This document shows positions 7,782-16,932 of a DNA stretch of 18,491 nt, piece after piece. The position numbers and the translations under genes are program-made. The stretch spans positions 1 to 18,491 of the forward strand of contig DAPT01000101.1 in the NCBI GenBank assembly GCA_002502215.1, given 5' to 3'. The notes below the pieces were generated by a model, which did not search any database, was not told where the DNA came from, and saw only the letters and a list, made by a program, of their open reading frames with translations. Position 1 is the first letter of the stretch, and every line of letters begins with the position of its first letter. Source of the stretch: Euryarchaeota archaeon UBA124. GTDB lineage: Archaea > Thermoplasmatota > Poseidoniia > Poseidoniales > Poseidoniaceae.

Positions 7782-9599
7782 TTATTCCACTGTGACAGAT
7801 TTTGCTAGGTTTCGTGGACGATCGACGTCATTATCGAGCGCAAGAGCTGCATGATATGCAATCAACTGGGTTGGTAAAACGGTGAGAAGGGGCGTAAGCA
7901 TAGGAATCGTCGAAGGAATTGCAATGCTGACGTCACCAACTTCTGAAATTGGGTCTCCCTCTTCGTGTATTAGAATTATTTTCGCTCCACGGGCTTTGCA
8001 TTCATGGATTGCATTGAGTGTACGATCTTGAACTCCATCGTTCGGAGCAATGACAACAACGGGTGAGTTTTCCTCGATCAGGGCAATCGGTCCATGTTTC
8101 ATTTCACCTGCAGGATAAGCCAGACAGGGGATGTATGCGATTTCCATCAACTTGAGAGCACCCTCTGAGGCTACCGGTGAAGAAATACCTCTTCCGAGAA
8201 ATAAGACGCTTTTTGATTGTATAATTAGGTCAACAGCAGTCTGTATTGGCCCTGGATTGTCGAGGTAACTACGGATTTTTTCTGGTACTTTTCGCATCTC
8301 CCTAGCAATCGATTTTCCCTTTGTTTTTGAAAGATGTCGACTTCGTCCGAGTTGGAGTGAAAACAGAGCAAGAGCACCCACCATATTGGTGAATGCCTTG
8401 GTCGAGGCCACGGATTGTTCTGGACCTGAATGAATGTAGACGCCCTTGCCACATTGTCGAGCTATGCTCGAGCCAACGACGTTGACAATCCCATAGACAT
8501 CTGCGCCTTTACGTTGAATTTCTTTGACTGCGGATAGCGTATCGGCAGTTTCTCCAGATTGTGAAATAGCAAGATGAAGGGCTTTGGGATTGATGACCGG
8601 ATCATTTGCATTAAACTCGCTTGCAACGTGAGAGACTGCTGGGATTCGTGCCCATTGTTCGACAAGAATCTGCCCAATCTGGGCTGCATGCAAAGCGGTT
8701 CCACATCCGATGAGTCGGACATGGGGTAACTGTGAGAGGTCCTGTGGTCGGATTTGAAGTCCACCCAAAGCCGAGGTCCCTTCAGCATGGCGAAGCCTAC
8801 CCGAAATACAGTGTTGCAACGATTGCGATTGTTCGTGAATTTCCTTCAGCATGAAGTGTGGGTAGTCACCAAGTTCGCTCTCGCCCCATTCCTCTTCCAA
8901 ATGCAATAACTTTGACTTCACTTTCTTGCCGTCCACCTGCATAACCTGGAAATCGCTAGCGTCCAGTTTCGCAATCTGACCATCTTCAAGAGCAACCAAT
9001 TGGTCTGTGTGTTCTCGAATAGCATGCGGATCACTCGAGATGAACATCTCATCCTTCCCTCGACCGATAATCAAAGGCGAACCATTGCGAGCACACAAGA
9101 CAAAGTCATAATCTTCGAACAAAACACAAAGTCCCCATGTTCCTCTGGCCATCGAAAGTACGTTTTGAAACGCCTGAAGCGGGTCTTTTCCTTGATCCAA
9201 CTCCATCGCAATAAAATGGCAAAAGATTTCTGAATCCGTTTCTGAATTCAGTTGAACTCCTAATTTCACCAGACGCTTTCGCAAGAAATCAGAATTTTGA
9301 AGAATTCCATTGTGGACGATTGCGACCTTACCATCGTTGCTTAAATGGGGATGAGCATTTTCTTTCGTAACGCCTCCATGCGTTGCCCATCGGGTGTGAG
9401 CAATACCCATTGATCCTTTAAATCGAGGCAGTGAAGAAGCCATCTCGGAAATCTTGCCGATGTCTTTGTAGGGTTGCAAACTGCCGTTCTTGACCACGAC
9501 GCCGCTTGAGTCATAGCCTCGGTACTCAAGGCGGAGCAATCCTTTGACAAGGAGTTCAGAGGCGTTCCTATCACCAATGTATCCAAATATTCCGCACAT
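7782..9599 (-). CDS. glmS: Glutamine-fructose-6-phosphate aminotransferase (isomerizing)
   Basis: GlmS makes glucosamine 6-phosphate from fructose 6-phosphate and glutamine, the entry step to UDP-GlcNAc and so to the sugars on archaeal surface glycoproteins. The 605-residue length is typical. The N-terminal glutaminase domain starts MCGIFGYIG (Cys2 is the nucleophile) and has EYRGYDSSG, TRWATHG, NAHPHL, VHNGI and NSETDSE. Two SIS sugar-isomerase domains follow with GCGTALHA, SQSGETADTL, EQSVASTKAF, SEGALKLMEIAYI and GEMKHGPIALI. The C-terminus DRPRNLAKSVTVE is the classic GlmS ending. All landmarks look intact. The start is fixed by the catalytic Cys2. A Shine-Dalgarno-like GAGGCGGT lies just upstream and includes part of the stop of the subtilase gene, which ends 9 bases before, so cotranscription with the proteases is likely. 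Confidence 0.97.
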   Translation of the reverse strand: MCGIFGYIGDRNASELLVKGLLRLEYRGYDSSGVVVKNGSLQPYKDIGKISEMASSLPRFKGSMGIAHTRWATHGGVTKENAHPHLSNDGKVAIVHNGILQNSDFLRKRLVKLGVQLNSETDSEIFCHFIAMELDQGKDPLQAFQNVLSMARGTWGLCVLFEDYDFVLCARNGSPLIIGRGKDEMFISSDPHAIREHTDQLVALEDGQIAKLDASDFQVMQVDGKKVKSKLLHLEEEWGESELGDYPHFMLKEIHEQSQSLQHCISGRLRHAEGTSALGGLQIRPQDLSQLPHVRLIGCGTALHAAQIGQILVEQWARIPAVSHVASEFNANDPVINPKALHLAISQSGETADTLSAVKEIQRKGADVYGIVNVVGSSIARQCGKGVYIHSGPEQSVASTKAFTNMVGALALFSLQLGRSRHLSKTKGKSIAREMRKVPEKIRSYLDNPGPIQTAVDLIIQSKSVLFLGRGISSPVASEGALKLMEIAYIPCLAYPAGEMKHGPIALIEENSPVVVIAPNDGVQDRTLNAIHECKARGAKIILIHEEGDPISEVGDVSIAIPSTIPMLTPLLTVLPTQLIAYHAALALDNDVDRPRNLAKSVTVE

Positions 9600-9608
9600 T
9601 CTACCGCC

Positions 9609-12600
9609 TCAGAGACTGAATTTTTCTCCACAAATTGGGCATACAACTTGCGCTCGCATGATATCAGTAACAGGGAAATTAGCATTGCACGCAGGGCAAA
9701 CGGCTTGACGTCGGAGCGGCGGTAGTTCAGCTAATGGTGGCAAGGCTCCCAAGTCAACTTCTGGAACAGGCGGTAGTGTCGGAACAATCTCTGCGTCTTG
9801 TATCGCCGGGAGTGGAAGAGGCGACGGGAACGGGGGTAATCCCGTACTTGCAATGATGTCAGCAATTTCTCTCTCTTGCTTTCGTTTCATCCGTCGATTC
9901 AGCCTTGCATTGCCTTTACCTGCGATGCTCTTTGCCTCGAGCTCTTCTAACAGTGTAGGCTCCTCCATTTCAACTTGCATTGGGACGCTCACCGGAACGG
10001 ACGCAACCAGTTCTTCTTCGAAATCATCGTCGTTCTCGACTTGAACCAGAATTGCGATCTCGTCGTCCGCTACTTCTTCAGCGTCCAATGCAATATCCTC
10101 TTTTTTGGTCGAGCGGAGGGAGATAACAACCAAGGTGAAGAGAATGAGGAGGAAACCTACCAGACCGAGGAAAATTCTGACCTTGGTCTCGTCCGAACCT
10201 GGTAGTGGCTCCAAGAGTTGCTCAAGCAAAGATTGAGGTTCCTCAGCCTCTTGTTCTGAATCAACAAGGAATTTCTGCATCGAGAATCGACCAGTCTCAG
10301 AAACAAGGAATAGAATGCCATCTTGGTTGTTCATACTGTACCCCAGCACACCGTTCTCTGAAACGATGTTTCCAAGACCAATTACCGGTTGGTCGTTCTC
10401 AATTTTCAAAAGACCGTACCGAGCGACTTGTCCTCGGATTGTAATCTCGTCGAAGATGACTTCAATCACATGTCCTCTTGGATTGTAAATAAGCGTGGTC
10501 GCCCCTGGTGCTTGGACTCGCTCAACATCTTCGTCCCAATCACCGGTTGTGGCGATTGTGACGACCTCTGCATTTTCGCCCGCACCCTCAATCCAAGACG
10601 CAAACATCGTTTGTTCTGAATTGTGTTCCACGATCGCAATCTGAGCAGAGGATGCTTTGTCTCCGATTGACGATTGATACGACCATGAACTGGATAGAAG
10701 GTCTCCTCTTGTGTACATCAACCCACTCCGAGCTATGCCCGTCACGTCGTTTCGCTCCTCCTGGAAGAGGATATGCAAGGTATCGCCATCGAGGATGGAA
10801 GCAAGCGAATCACCATCTTCAGGATGTATGTCAACATTGGAGAGGTGATTCCTCGGTTCGCTCCAACTTAGACCCTCATCAGGATTGGATGAGTGAATGC
10901 TAAAGATCGATGTTAAGTCACTCCATGAACCTCCGGTTGAAATGTTTCGGTGGTATCCTGAGAGAACCGTTGTGCCTTCATCTTCGGTAAGGTCAAGCCC
11001 CCAGTACTTTCCTTCGGAGATCTTCAAAGGAGTGAGATGTTTGTGAATCGGGAGCATCTGACCTGTTGACGAAAAGGAAGTCATTGCAATGTTGGTCATG
11101 TAGTAACCCTGTTCGGATTGTTCACGACTTGTCCAAGCAGCATGAACCAATCCATCCTCTCGCTGATAAACGTCGAGTTCGCCCTCCCAGTTGTCATCGA
11201 TGAGTGTATCTGTGAGAAGCAACAAATCATCGCTTAGTGAACGAACATGCAACTCGCCATCAACCGAGGTAAAGACCAACGTAGAGGATTCGATTCCTGC
11301 GAATGCAACAGGGTATTCCCCGTTTGCCAATGAGAGCGTCGTAGAACCAACAACGGACGATACATCGCTGACTACAACACTGAACGTGTGTTGGCTATAG
11401 TCACTCTCAACCCCGTCTCCGGTCAGTGTAGCACGATACAAAATAACCCCAACGTCGTTTGCTATGTAATTGAAGTCAACAATCGTGTGTCCAGATTCAA
11501 TGGTTGCGCCAGGAACGAAACTAATCGATTCTTCATCCACCATCAACCATCCATCTTCAGGGGACCAGTACTCGAGTAGAACATCGAGCGAAAAGGCATC
11601 GGATTTCCCAAGATTATCAATCCGAATTCGGATTTCAAACAATTGATCCTCTAGTGGCACCACAGGAAGGGTTGTTACCGCTCCGGGGAGGTACCGTAAG
11701 ACAGGTTCGTCAGGTCGTTCAAGAATCTCAAAATTAAATGTGTAGACGTTATCTGTCGTATCCAAATCACCTTGCGCATTGTTTGGATCAAGCTCAATTC
11801 GCACCTCATGAACGCCGGCGACTGTAGCAGACCAAAACAAGGTGGCTTGAACAGATTCACCCTTGGCAAGTTCTGGTATGAGTCCTTGCGAGGGATAAAT
11901 CTCAGACTCATCACCTGGAGCAACCAGTCTGACAAAGATATCCGAAGCATCTGCATCACCAGCATTGTAAACTTCAAAATTGATTTCCAGCAGACTTCCT
12001 TCGTAAGCGTTTTCAGCAGGCATATCACGATTCAAAATCTCAACGTCGCCAATAAACCGCAAAGCAGGAGATGGCTCGACGTTGTCAATGGTGTAACTTC
12101 TTGATGCGCTTTGAGAAACCTTGCCCGATTTGTTTACCGAGCGGACCGAAAGTTCACGATATCCATCTTCGAATTCCGTGGTATCCCAAGTGAATGACCA
12201 AGAGGATTCACCGTCATCACCAGGTTGATTGTTTTCAAGAACAAGCCCTCCGAATTGCCAGTCGCCATCATCGACTTTGTATTCGATTTGGTCGTGTTCG
12301 ACGCCCTCGACTTCTCCAGTCACTTCAACCGTTCCTTCCAGTGGATTTCGAGCGATAGGGGTGTCAATGAGGATGTTCTCTCGAGAAACCTTGAACTTTC
12401 GATACGCAACGTTCGAGATGTTGCCATCGTTGTCGGATGTTCTCGCATGAAGGAGCAGGAATCGCTCATTGTCACTGTATTCAACCCAAGAATCCTTTAC
12501 TTCAATGTCCAGGAACCAGTTCTCCATTGTTCCATTGGCTTCGGTCCAGTCCATGAGCAATCTAGGACCCTGATTCGAGAAATGTTGATCGATGTACAAT

Positions 12601-14468
12601 TCAACGCGTTGATAATCGATTTCGGTTGTATTGACGACTCCGGAAAGACGGGTGTAGGTGTCGCTAAGCAACCAGGTTCCGTTGACCGGGTAACTGATGT
12701 TTACGTCGCTTTTCGATTCCTTAACGACGTAGCCATTTTCACAAGGATTCCCAAGAATGGAGTTTATTGCACACGAGGCATCGATAATACCGAAACCGTA
12801 TTTGTCATTCCAACGTTCGGAAGTTGATTCTTCGGACGGATCCCCGCGTTCTTCGGAGCTGTTTCTCAGGATGTCCTTGACCTCTTGGGGTGTTAACGTA
12901 GAATCGGCTTCAAGCATGAGTGCAACAACTCCAGAGGCAATGGGTGTCGCCATACTCGTACCGGATTTTGAATCGTATTGGTCATCTGCAAGAGCGCCCT
13001 CGCCTGTTACTGGGACAGAAGCGGCGTACGTTGCAGAAATAATGTTGTGACCGTATGAGGTGATATCTGGCTTGAGCTCGTCCCAATCATCATCATCGCC
13101 ATCGCTTAGACGTGGCCCCCAATTTGAGAAATCTGAGTGCTCATCATCGTCCCGTAAAATCGTGTTCTTGTCATTTACAGAACCAACGGTTATTGCCCCA
13201 TCAGCACTCCCTGGAGATGGTACTCGATTGCTGCCATCGTTGCCAATTGCAACAATGCATACGATGCCTTCTTCTGTGGCTTGATTGATCAGTGATGCTT
13301 CCGCACTTGTGCCGTTGTCCCCCTGATCTTCTGAGTTAAGGGGGGTTCCGACAGAGCCGTAGGACATCGATGCAATTTGTATCCCGCGATAGGTAGAATT
13401 CACGCCCCAGTCGGTATCTTTGTTGTTGATCATCCACTGGATTCCAGCCAAACTTGCTTGCGAGTTTGTACCTCCTCCATCGGTAAGGACTTTGATGTCG
13501 ACAAGAGCAGCACCAGGGGCTGTACCTCTGTGTTCTCGGGACGCATCGCCGGTCCCAAGCGCTGAACCTGCAACGTGGGTGCCGTGTCCGTTACCGTCGT
13601 CTGGATCGGTTGTGCCATCGGAATTAGGATTTGGAGACGTTGCGTCGAATCCAGCAACCCATTTCTGGTCGTTGTAAGAGGTTGAATCCTCATCTGGAGC
13701 GTCGTCGACATCGTCAAAGTCGTTGAGAGAACGGTGTTCGTTGTCAACCCCGGTGTCCATGACAGCAATGACGACGCCAGTCCCATAGTAGCCTAATTCG
13801 TTCGCTGTGTTTCCGTATTCCGCAGAGGGCCGAGCTAACGCAGCCTTCGAGGCGACGTTGTTGAGTGGCGCCATGACGTTCTGCATCTCGATAACAACGA
13901 CGCCATCAAGGTGATAGATGTCCATCAATGCAGATACGGGGACTTTGTCCACAACAATGCTGTCAATGCTTCGAAGGACTTCGAACCAAGCTCCGCTTTC
14001 TGGACCAATCCAACCATGCACAGCAAGTGTTTCCGAAAGTGCGGTGATTTCAGCCTCGGCTGGGTGCCATGCATAATCAACAACAATGGCAACGGTTTTT
14101 CGGCCATCTGGGCCAAGAATTGCTGTCGGAGAGGCCGAATCCATTCCATCAAGTACTCGTTGAAGCCGGTCGTCCATACCGTTCCAGTCAAGGTCAGGAC
14201 CGTATGCTTGCCACCATCCGTATTCAAGTTCAGCATCACGTCCTTGACGATCGTACATTCGGAGCGGCCGTTCACAAAGTTCATCCCCGCACAAAAGCGG
14301 AGGTAGACCCTCGACGAGAATCGGGGGGGCGTGCGTTGGCTCTTGTGCCTCAATCGGAACGGTGTCTGCTTGAACTTGCGATGCAAAAGGCAGCAACAGC
14401 ATGAGGAAAACCAAGAACAATCCCTGCCTTGGATTTGCGTTGGTTGACCTTCCGCTCATAATCGCCAT
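9609..14468 (-). CDS. Membrane-anchored subtilisin-like protease with zinc-ribbon tail
   Basis: A 1619-residue secreted S8 serine protease. Order: signal peptide (hydrophobic 17-30, QVQA cleavage-like end at about 34); a probable I9-like propeptide about 120-200; a catalytic domain about 225-570 with Asp238 (AVMDTG), His295 (GHGTHVAG), oxyanion Asn410 (AIGNDG) and Ser505 (SGTSMATP), so the triad is intact; Ig-like regions about 585-800; two CARDB-like units about 805-917 and 922-1035; a repeat-rich region about 1040-1420, possibly a beta-propeller, with one Asp-box-like NPDEGLSW at 1196; a membrane helix 1430-1452; then a cytosolic tail of about 165 residues, acidic and Pro-rich, ending in a zinc-ribbon-like CPAC(N)...CPIC (Cys1591, 1594, 1610, 1613). 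Such a tail is unusual for a subtilase. It probably degrades or matures surface or environmental proteins. ATG 14459 (residue 4) is an equally possible start. Confidence 0.93.
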   Translation of the reverse strand: MAIMSGRSTNANPRQGLFLVFLMLLLPFASQVQADTVPIEAQEPTHAPPILVEGLPPLLCGDELCERPLRMYDRQGRDAELEYGWWQAYGPDLDWNGMDDRLQRVLDGMDSASPTAILGPDGRKTVAIVVDYAWHPAEAEITALSETLAVHGWIGPESGAWFEVLRSIDSIVVDKVPVSALMDIYHLDGVVVIEMQNVMAPLNNVASKAALARPSAEYGNTANELGYYGTGVVIAVMDTGVDNEHRSLNDFDDVDDAPDEDSTSYNDQKWVAGFDATSPNPNSDGTTDPDDGNGHGTHVAGSALGTGDASREHRGTAPGAALVDIKVLTDGGGTNSQASLAGIQWMINNKDTDWGVNSTYRGIQIASMSYGSVGTPLNSEDQGDNGTSAEASLINQATEEGIVCIVAIGNDGSNRVPSPGSADGAITVGSVNDKNTILRDDDEHSDFSNWGPRLSDGDDDDWDELKPDITSYGHNIISATYAASVPVTGEGALADDQYDSKSGTSMATPIASGVVALMLEADSTLTPQEVKDILRNSSEERGDPSEESTSERWNDKYGFGIIDASCAINSILGNPCENGYVVKESKSDVNISYPVNGTWLLSDTYTRLSGVVNTTEIDYQRVELYIDQHFSNQGPRLLMDWTEANGTMENWFLDIEVKDSWVEYSDNERFLLLHARTSDNDGNISNVAYRKFKVSRENILIDTPIARNPLEGTVEVTGEVEGVEHDQIEYKVDDGDWQFGGLVLENNQPGDDGESSWSFTWDTTEFEDGYRELSVRSVNKSGKVSQSASRSYTIDNVEPSPALRFIGDVEILNRDMPAENAYEGSLLEINFEVYNAGDADASDIFVRLVAPGDESEIYPSQGLIPELAKGESVQATLFWSATVAGVHEVRIELDPNNAQGDLDTTDNVYTFNFEILERPDEPVLRYLPGAVTTLPVVPLEDQLFEIRIRIDNLGKSDAFSLDVLLEYWSPEDGWLMVDEESISFVPGATIESGHTIVDFNYIANDVGVILYRATLTGDGVESDYSQHTFSVVVSDVSSVVGSTTLSLANGEYPVAFAGIESSTLVFTSVDGELHVRSLSDDLLLLTDTLIDDNWEGELDVYQREDGLVHAAWTSREQSEQGYYMTNIAMTSFSSTGQMLPIHKHLTPLKISEGKYWGLDLTEDEGTTVLSGYHRNISTGGSWSDLTSIFSIHSSNPDEGLSWSEPRNHLSNVDIHPEDGDSLASILDGDTLHILFQEERNDVTGIARSGLMYTRGDLLSSSWSYQSSIGDKASSAQIAIVEHNSEQTMFASWIEGAGENAEVVTIATTGDWDEDVERVQAPGATTLIYNPRGHVIEVIFDEITIRGQVARYGLLKIENDQPVIGLGNIVSENGVLGYSMNNQDGILFLVSETGRFSMQKFLVDSEQEAEEPQSLLEQLLEPLPGSDETKVRIFLGLVGFLLILFTLVVISLRSTKKEDIALDAEEVADDEIAILVQVENDDDFEEELVASVPVSVPMQVEMEEPTLLEELEAKSIAGKGNARLNRRMKRKQEREIADIIASTGLPPFPSPLPLPAIQDAEIVPTLPPVPEVDLGALPPLAELPPLRRQAVCPACNANFPVTDIMRAQVVCPICGEKFSL

Positions 14469-14483
14469 ACCTCACCACGAATC

Positions 14484-14493
14484 GATATATTTT
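14484..14493 (-). promoter_or_regulatory. TATA-like promoter of the subtilase gene
   Basis: On the minus strand the sequence AAAATATATC lies in the 61-base gap between the rhomboid stop and the subtilase start. Its centre is about 21 bases before ATG 14468 and about 30 before ATG 14459. The usual archaeal spacing from TATA centre to transcription start (about 25-30) would place the start at or just inside the gene, which suggests a leaderless transcript and favours ATG 14459. A GGTGAGGT stretch next to ATG 14468 argues the other way. Position and A/T content are seen; function is inferred. Confidence 0.45.
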
Positions 14494-14505
14494 GATGGTA
14501 TCGCT

Positions 14506-14519
14506 TCAACGTTCGTTGA
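14506..14519. promoter_or_regulatory. Short inverted repeat upstream of the subtilase TATA box
   Basis: TCAACG-TT-CGTTGA, a perfect inverted repeat with 6-base arms and a 2-base centre, lies 12 bases upstream of the TATA-like box, between the rhomboid and subtilase genes. It could be an operator for a dimeric regulator, or a weak hairpin at the end of the rhomboid transcript. Arms this short arise by chance, so the evidence is mainly its position. Confidence 0.25.
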
Positions 14520-14529
14520 TTTTGCTGGA

Positions 14530-15633
14530 TTAACCCTTTTTTGGCCATGACAAGTGCTTAGGTTCCTTTGAACATTGCAATTGTGGACCCGTCCTCCTTT
14601 CAACCATGCCGAGAGGGGCTAAACAAACCGGACAAACCCCCGCCTCAGCGATGTGTTCCATCCACGCTATTCTTGTTTCAGCCTCATCACCAGCCTCGTT
14701 CAATTTACGAAGAGGCTCGCGCAGTTCCTTCGGGACTTCAAGCCCAATTTCAGTCCACGGGTCTTTGATTGCTGACAAGTCGACCATCGATGATTTCATT
14801 TGTTCAAACCCGGCTCTTGAACTTCCAAAGCCTTTGGGTCCACCATCGACGATGCCGAGTGGGTACGGACCACCTTTTGCGATAAGCGGCACCAATGCAT
14901 AAGCCAACACGAAGCCTCCTATGTGCGCCATGTGGGCCACGGACGAGTATCCACCCAGTCCGACGGCATTGAATGCTCGAATCAATTCAAATCCGAAATA
15001 AAACAGTGCGATGACAGTCACAGGCCATGGTCGTATCAAAATCAAAGGAAACGGTATTTCATCTCTTGGCCACCCCGATAAATACGCACCGAGTAAGCCG
15101 TAAGCAGCACCCGAAGCGCCCCATGCAGGAGTTCCAGAGTCACTGTTGAAGAGGACCCAAGCAACTGAACCACCAAGCAAACCTGCGACATAAATCACCG
15201 TGAATCGTTTTGTACCCAATCGCTGCTCGAGAGGAATACCTACAAGAGCTATAACCAAGACATTTCCAAGAACATGAACTACATCGTTCATGCTGTGAAG
15301 AAAACCTGATGTGAAAAGCGTTGGAAAATGGGCCACTGAATCTACTCGGCTCGGCATCAACCAGAAATCGTACCACACGAATTTGATATCAAAGCCATAC
15401 TGAGAGACCAAAATCACATACGCGTATTGGACGATGTAACCCAACAACAGGCCAACGGAGATTCCCAAAGCAACCGGAGTTTTGTTCCGATATGAGGAAA
15501 CGATGGGCGCTGCAACAGCAACAAACCACAGCCCAAGAATCACCCATTCGCTGGAGCCAAAACTTGCGAGATACAACTGCCCCATGATGTTCCGAACATT
15601 TTCCCAACTATGGGTCTTGTCCTGACGCAGCAT
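14530..15633 (-). CDS. Rhomboid intramembrane serine protease with C-terminal zinc-binding-like cluster
   Basis: Rhomboids cut single-pass membrane proteins within or near the membrane. The 367-residue product has about six or seven helices and the family landmarks: FLHSMNDVVHVLGN (His113, Asn124), PLEQRLGTKRF, the catalytic serine motif WGASGAAYG (Ser174) and AHIGGF (His237). After the last helix (to about 252) comes a soluble tail of about 115 residues with a helical part and VCPVC...QCSKEPKH (Cys334, Cys337, Cys354, His360), which looks like a small metal site; this tail is not a standard part of the family. Start: ATG 15633 gives 367 residues and leaves only 28 bases to the divergent ccm gene. 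ATG 15585 (MGQLYLASFG) would give 351 residues and a roomier promoter. The subtilase gene follows on the same strand after 61 bases. Confidence 0.92.
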   Translation of the reverse strand: MLRQDKTHSWENVRNIMGQLYLASFGSSEWVILGLWFVAVAAPIVSSYRNKTPVALGISVGLLLGYIVQYAYVILVSQYGFDIKFVWYDFWLMPSRVDSVAHFPTLFTSGFLHSMNDVVHVLGNVLVIALVGIPLEQRLGTKRFTVIYVAGLLGGSVAWVLFNSDSGTPAWGASGAAYGLLGAYLSGWPRDEIPFPLILIRPWPVTVIALFYFGFELIRAFNAVGLGGYSSVAHMAHIGGFVLAYALVPLIAKGGPYPLGIVDGGPKGFGSSRAGFEQMKSSMVDLSAIKDPWTEIGLEVPKELREPLRKLNEAGDEAETRIAWMEHIAEAGVCPVCLAPLGMVERRTGPQLQCSKEPKHLSWPKKG

Positions 15634-15661
15634 TCATTCATGTTGGAGTTTTGGGTAGAAC

Positions 15662-16894
15662 ATGAGCGACGTGTTCTTGTCACTAAAGGACGTGTCCGTG
15701 CGCAGGGGTTCTTCTCTTGTATTGAAGAATCTTAACCTTCAAGTTGAGACGGGCCAGGTTGTTCTGCTCAATGAAAAAAATGGATCCGGTAAATCGACAA
15801 TTATTGAAGCAGCAGCCGGTTTACTACCAATCGAAACCGGTGAGATCCTCCATCACGGCGACCTACTCTTGGATCACAACGGTAGGTCAAGACGTCCCCA
15901 AACAGCCTTCGGTCTGACCTTGCAATCGGACGGTTGCATTGGAAGCCTGCGCGTTGAGGAGCACATCTACAACGCCCTCGATCTTTCAGGAGGACGTATC
16001 GAAATCGATTCTTGGTTGCGTCGATACAATCTCGCGCATCGCAGACATGACCTTATTGCCCATCTCTCCGGTGGTCAGCGACGAAAAGTAGCCATGCTTG
16101 CTGGAATTCTACCCGGATTTGTCGGTTCAAAGCCCCGTATCCTGTTGTTGGATGAACCTGCTGCTGGGTTGGATGAGGTCTCACGAAGGAATCTAATTGA
16201 GGACCTCAGCACCTTGCAGGAACGAGGAAATGCAATTTTACTTGCCAGTCATCACGCAGATTTCATTGCCTCCGCAACGCACATTTTCGAAGAGAATGAA
16301 CTCATTGTCAACGAATTGAGAACGCAAACTACAACCAAGCAAGACGAAATCAAGAACGAAGACGGCCGGGGCAACGTCGTACTCAGAACGAGCATTGCGC
16401 TGAATCAACGAACCCTCTCGACACTTGCAAACAATGGAATTGCGGGCCTACTCACACTTGGAATTGTGTTGGCTTTGGTCGATGCGAGTGCAGTTGAATC
16501 GAATCTGATTCAAGCATCAGGACTGTATCTAAGCGCAGCATTTGCGGCTGGCTTGGTTGGGGATACGATGATTTCGATGCTGCACGAGCACAGGGCTCTG
16601 GATTGGTGGAAGGCCCACCGCCAAGGGATACCTCACTCCTATTTGCATGCGTTTGTGATTGGAATGGGAGTAACCGCATTGACTCAACTCGGTTTCGATA
16701 GTGAACTTTCATGGGTACTGACGCTTATTGGAGGTCTGTTAACAGCAGCTACGATGGCCATTCTTCGCACAATGGAATTGGCAACCTCCAGACTTGCTCG
16801 ACCCCGCGCAGCCTTCGTACGGATTCTCACACCAGTCCTGATTTTGCCCTTCGCCCTCCTCGTGCAGTGGATCACGGATTCCAACCTGTTGTGA
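15662..16894 (+). CDS. Heme exporter ATPase fused to CcmB-like membrane domain
   Basis: In System I cytochrome c maturation, CcmA (ATPase) and CcmB (membrane subunit) work with CcmC and CcmD to load and release heme-CcmE. Here one 410-residue chain appears to hold both. Residues 1-215 are an ABC ATPase: P-loop NEKNGSGKST (Lys44), Q-loop TLQSD (Gln88), signature LSGGQRRK at 135, Walker B ILLLDEP at 160 and H-loop ASHH (His197). A charged linker (about 220-240) leads to five or six membrane helices (about 258-405), including YLSAAFAAGLVGDTM. The length is close to CcmA plus CcmB (roughly 205 and 220). The first Gly of the P-loop is Glu. The CcmB call rests on context and topology more than on sequence; a generic ABC-permease fusion is the alternative. 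ccmC follows 38 bases downstream. Confidence 0.8.
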   Translation: MSDVFLSLKDVSVRRGSSLVLKNLNLQVETGQVVLLNEKNGSGKSTIIEAAAGLLPIETGEILHHGDLLLDHNGRSRRPQTAFGLTLQSDGCIGSLRVEEHIYNALDLSGGRIEIDSWLRRYNLAHRRHDLIAHLSGGQRRKVAMLAGILPGFVGSKPRILLLDEPAAGLDEVSRRNLIEDLSTLQERGNAILLASHHADFIASATHIFEENELIVNELRTQTTTKQDEIKNEDGRGNVVLRTSIALNQRTLSTLANNGIAGLLTLGIVLALVDASAVESNLIQASGLYLSAAFAAGLVGDTMISMLHEHRALDWWKAHRQGIPHSYLHAFVIGMGVTALTQLGFDSELSWVLTLIGGLLTAATMAILRTMELATSRLARPRAAFVRILTPVLILPFALLVQWITDSNLL

Positions 16895-16932
16895 ATGCAA
16901 TTGTTGAAAACAAAAGGTTTGGTGGGTATTGC

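Noticed and set aside
12225..12827. A 200-residue open frame on the + strand inside the subtilase region
   Set aside because: It is antisense to a well-supported protease gene, has no recognisable domain, and several similar frames occur there because of codon bias.
14533..14545. A run of T at the end of the rhomboid gene as a terminator
   Set aside because: On the + strand it reads CCCTTTTTT, but it is the coding end (PKKG) of the minus-strand gene and has no hairpin.
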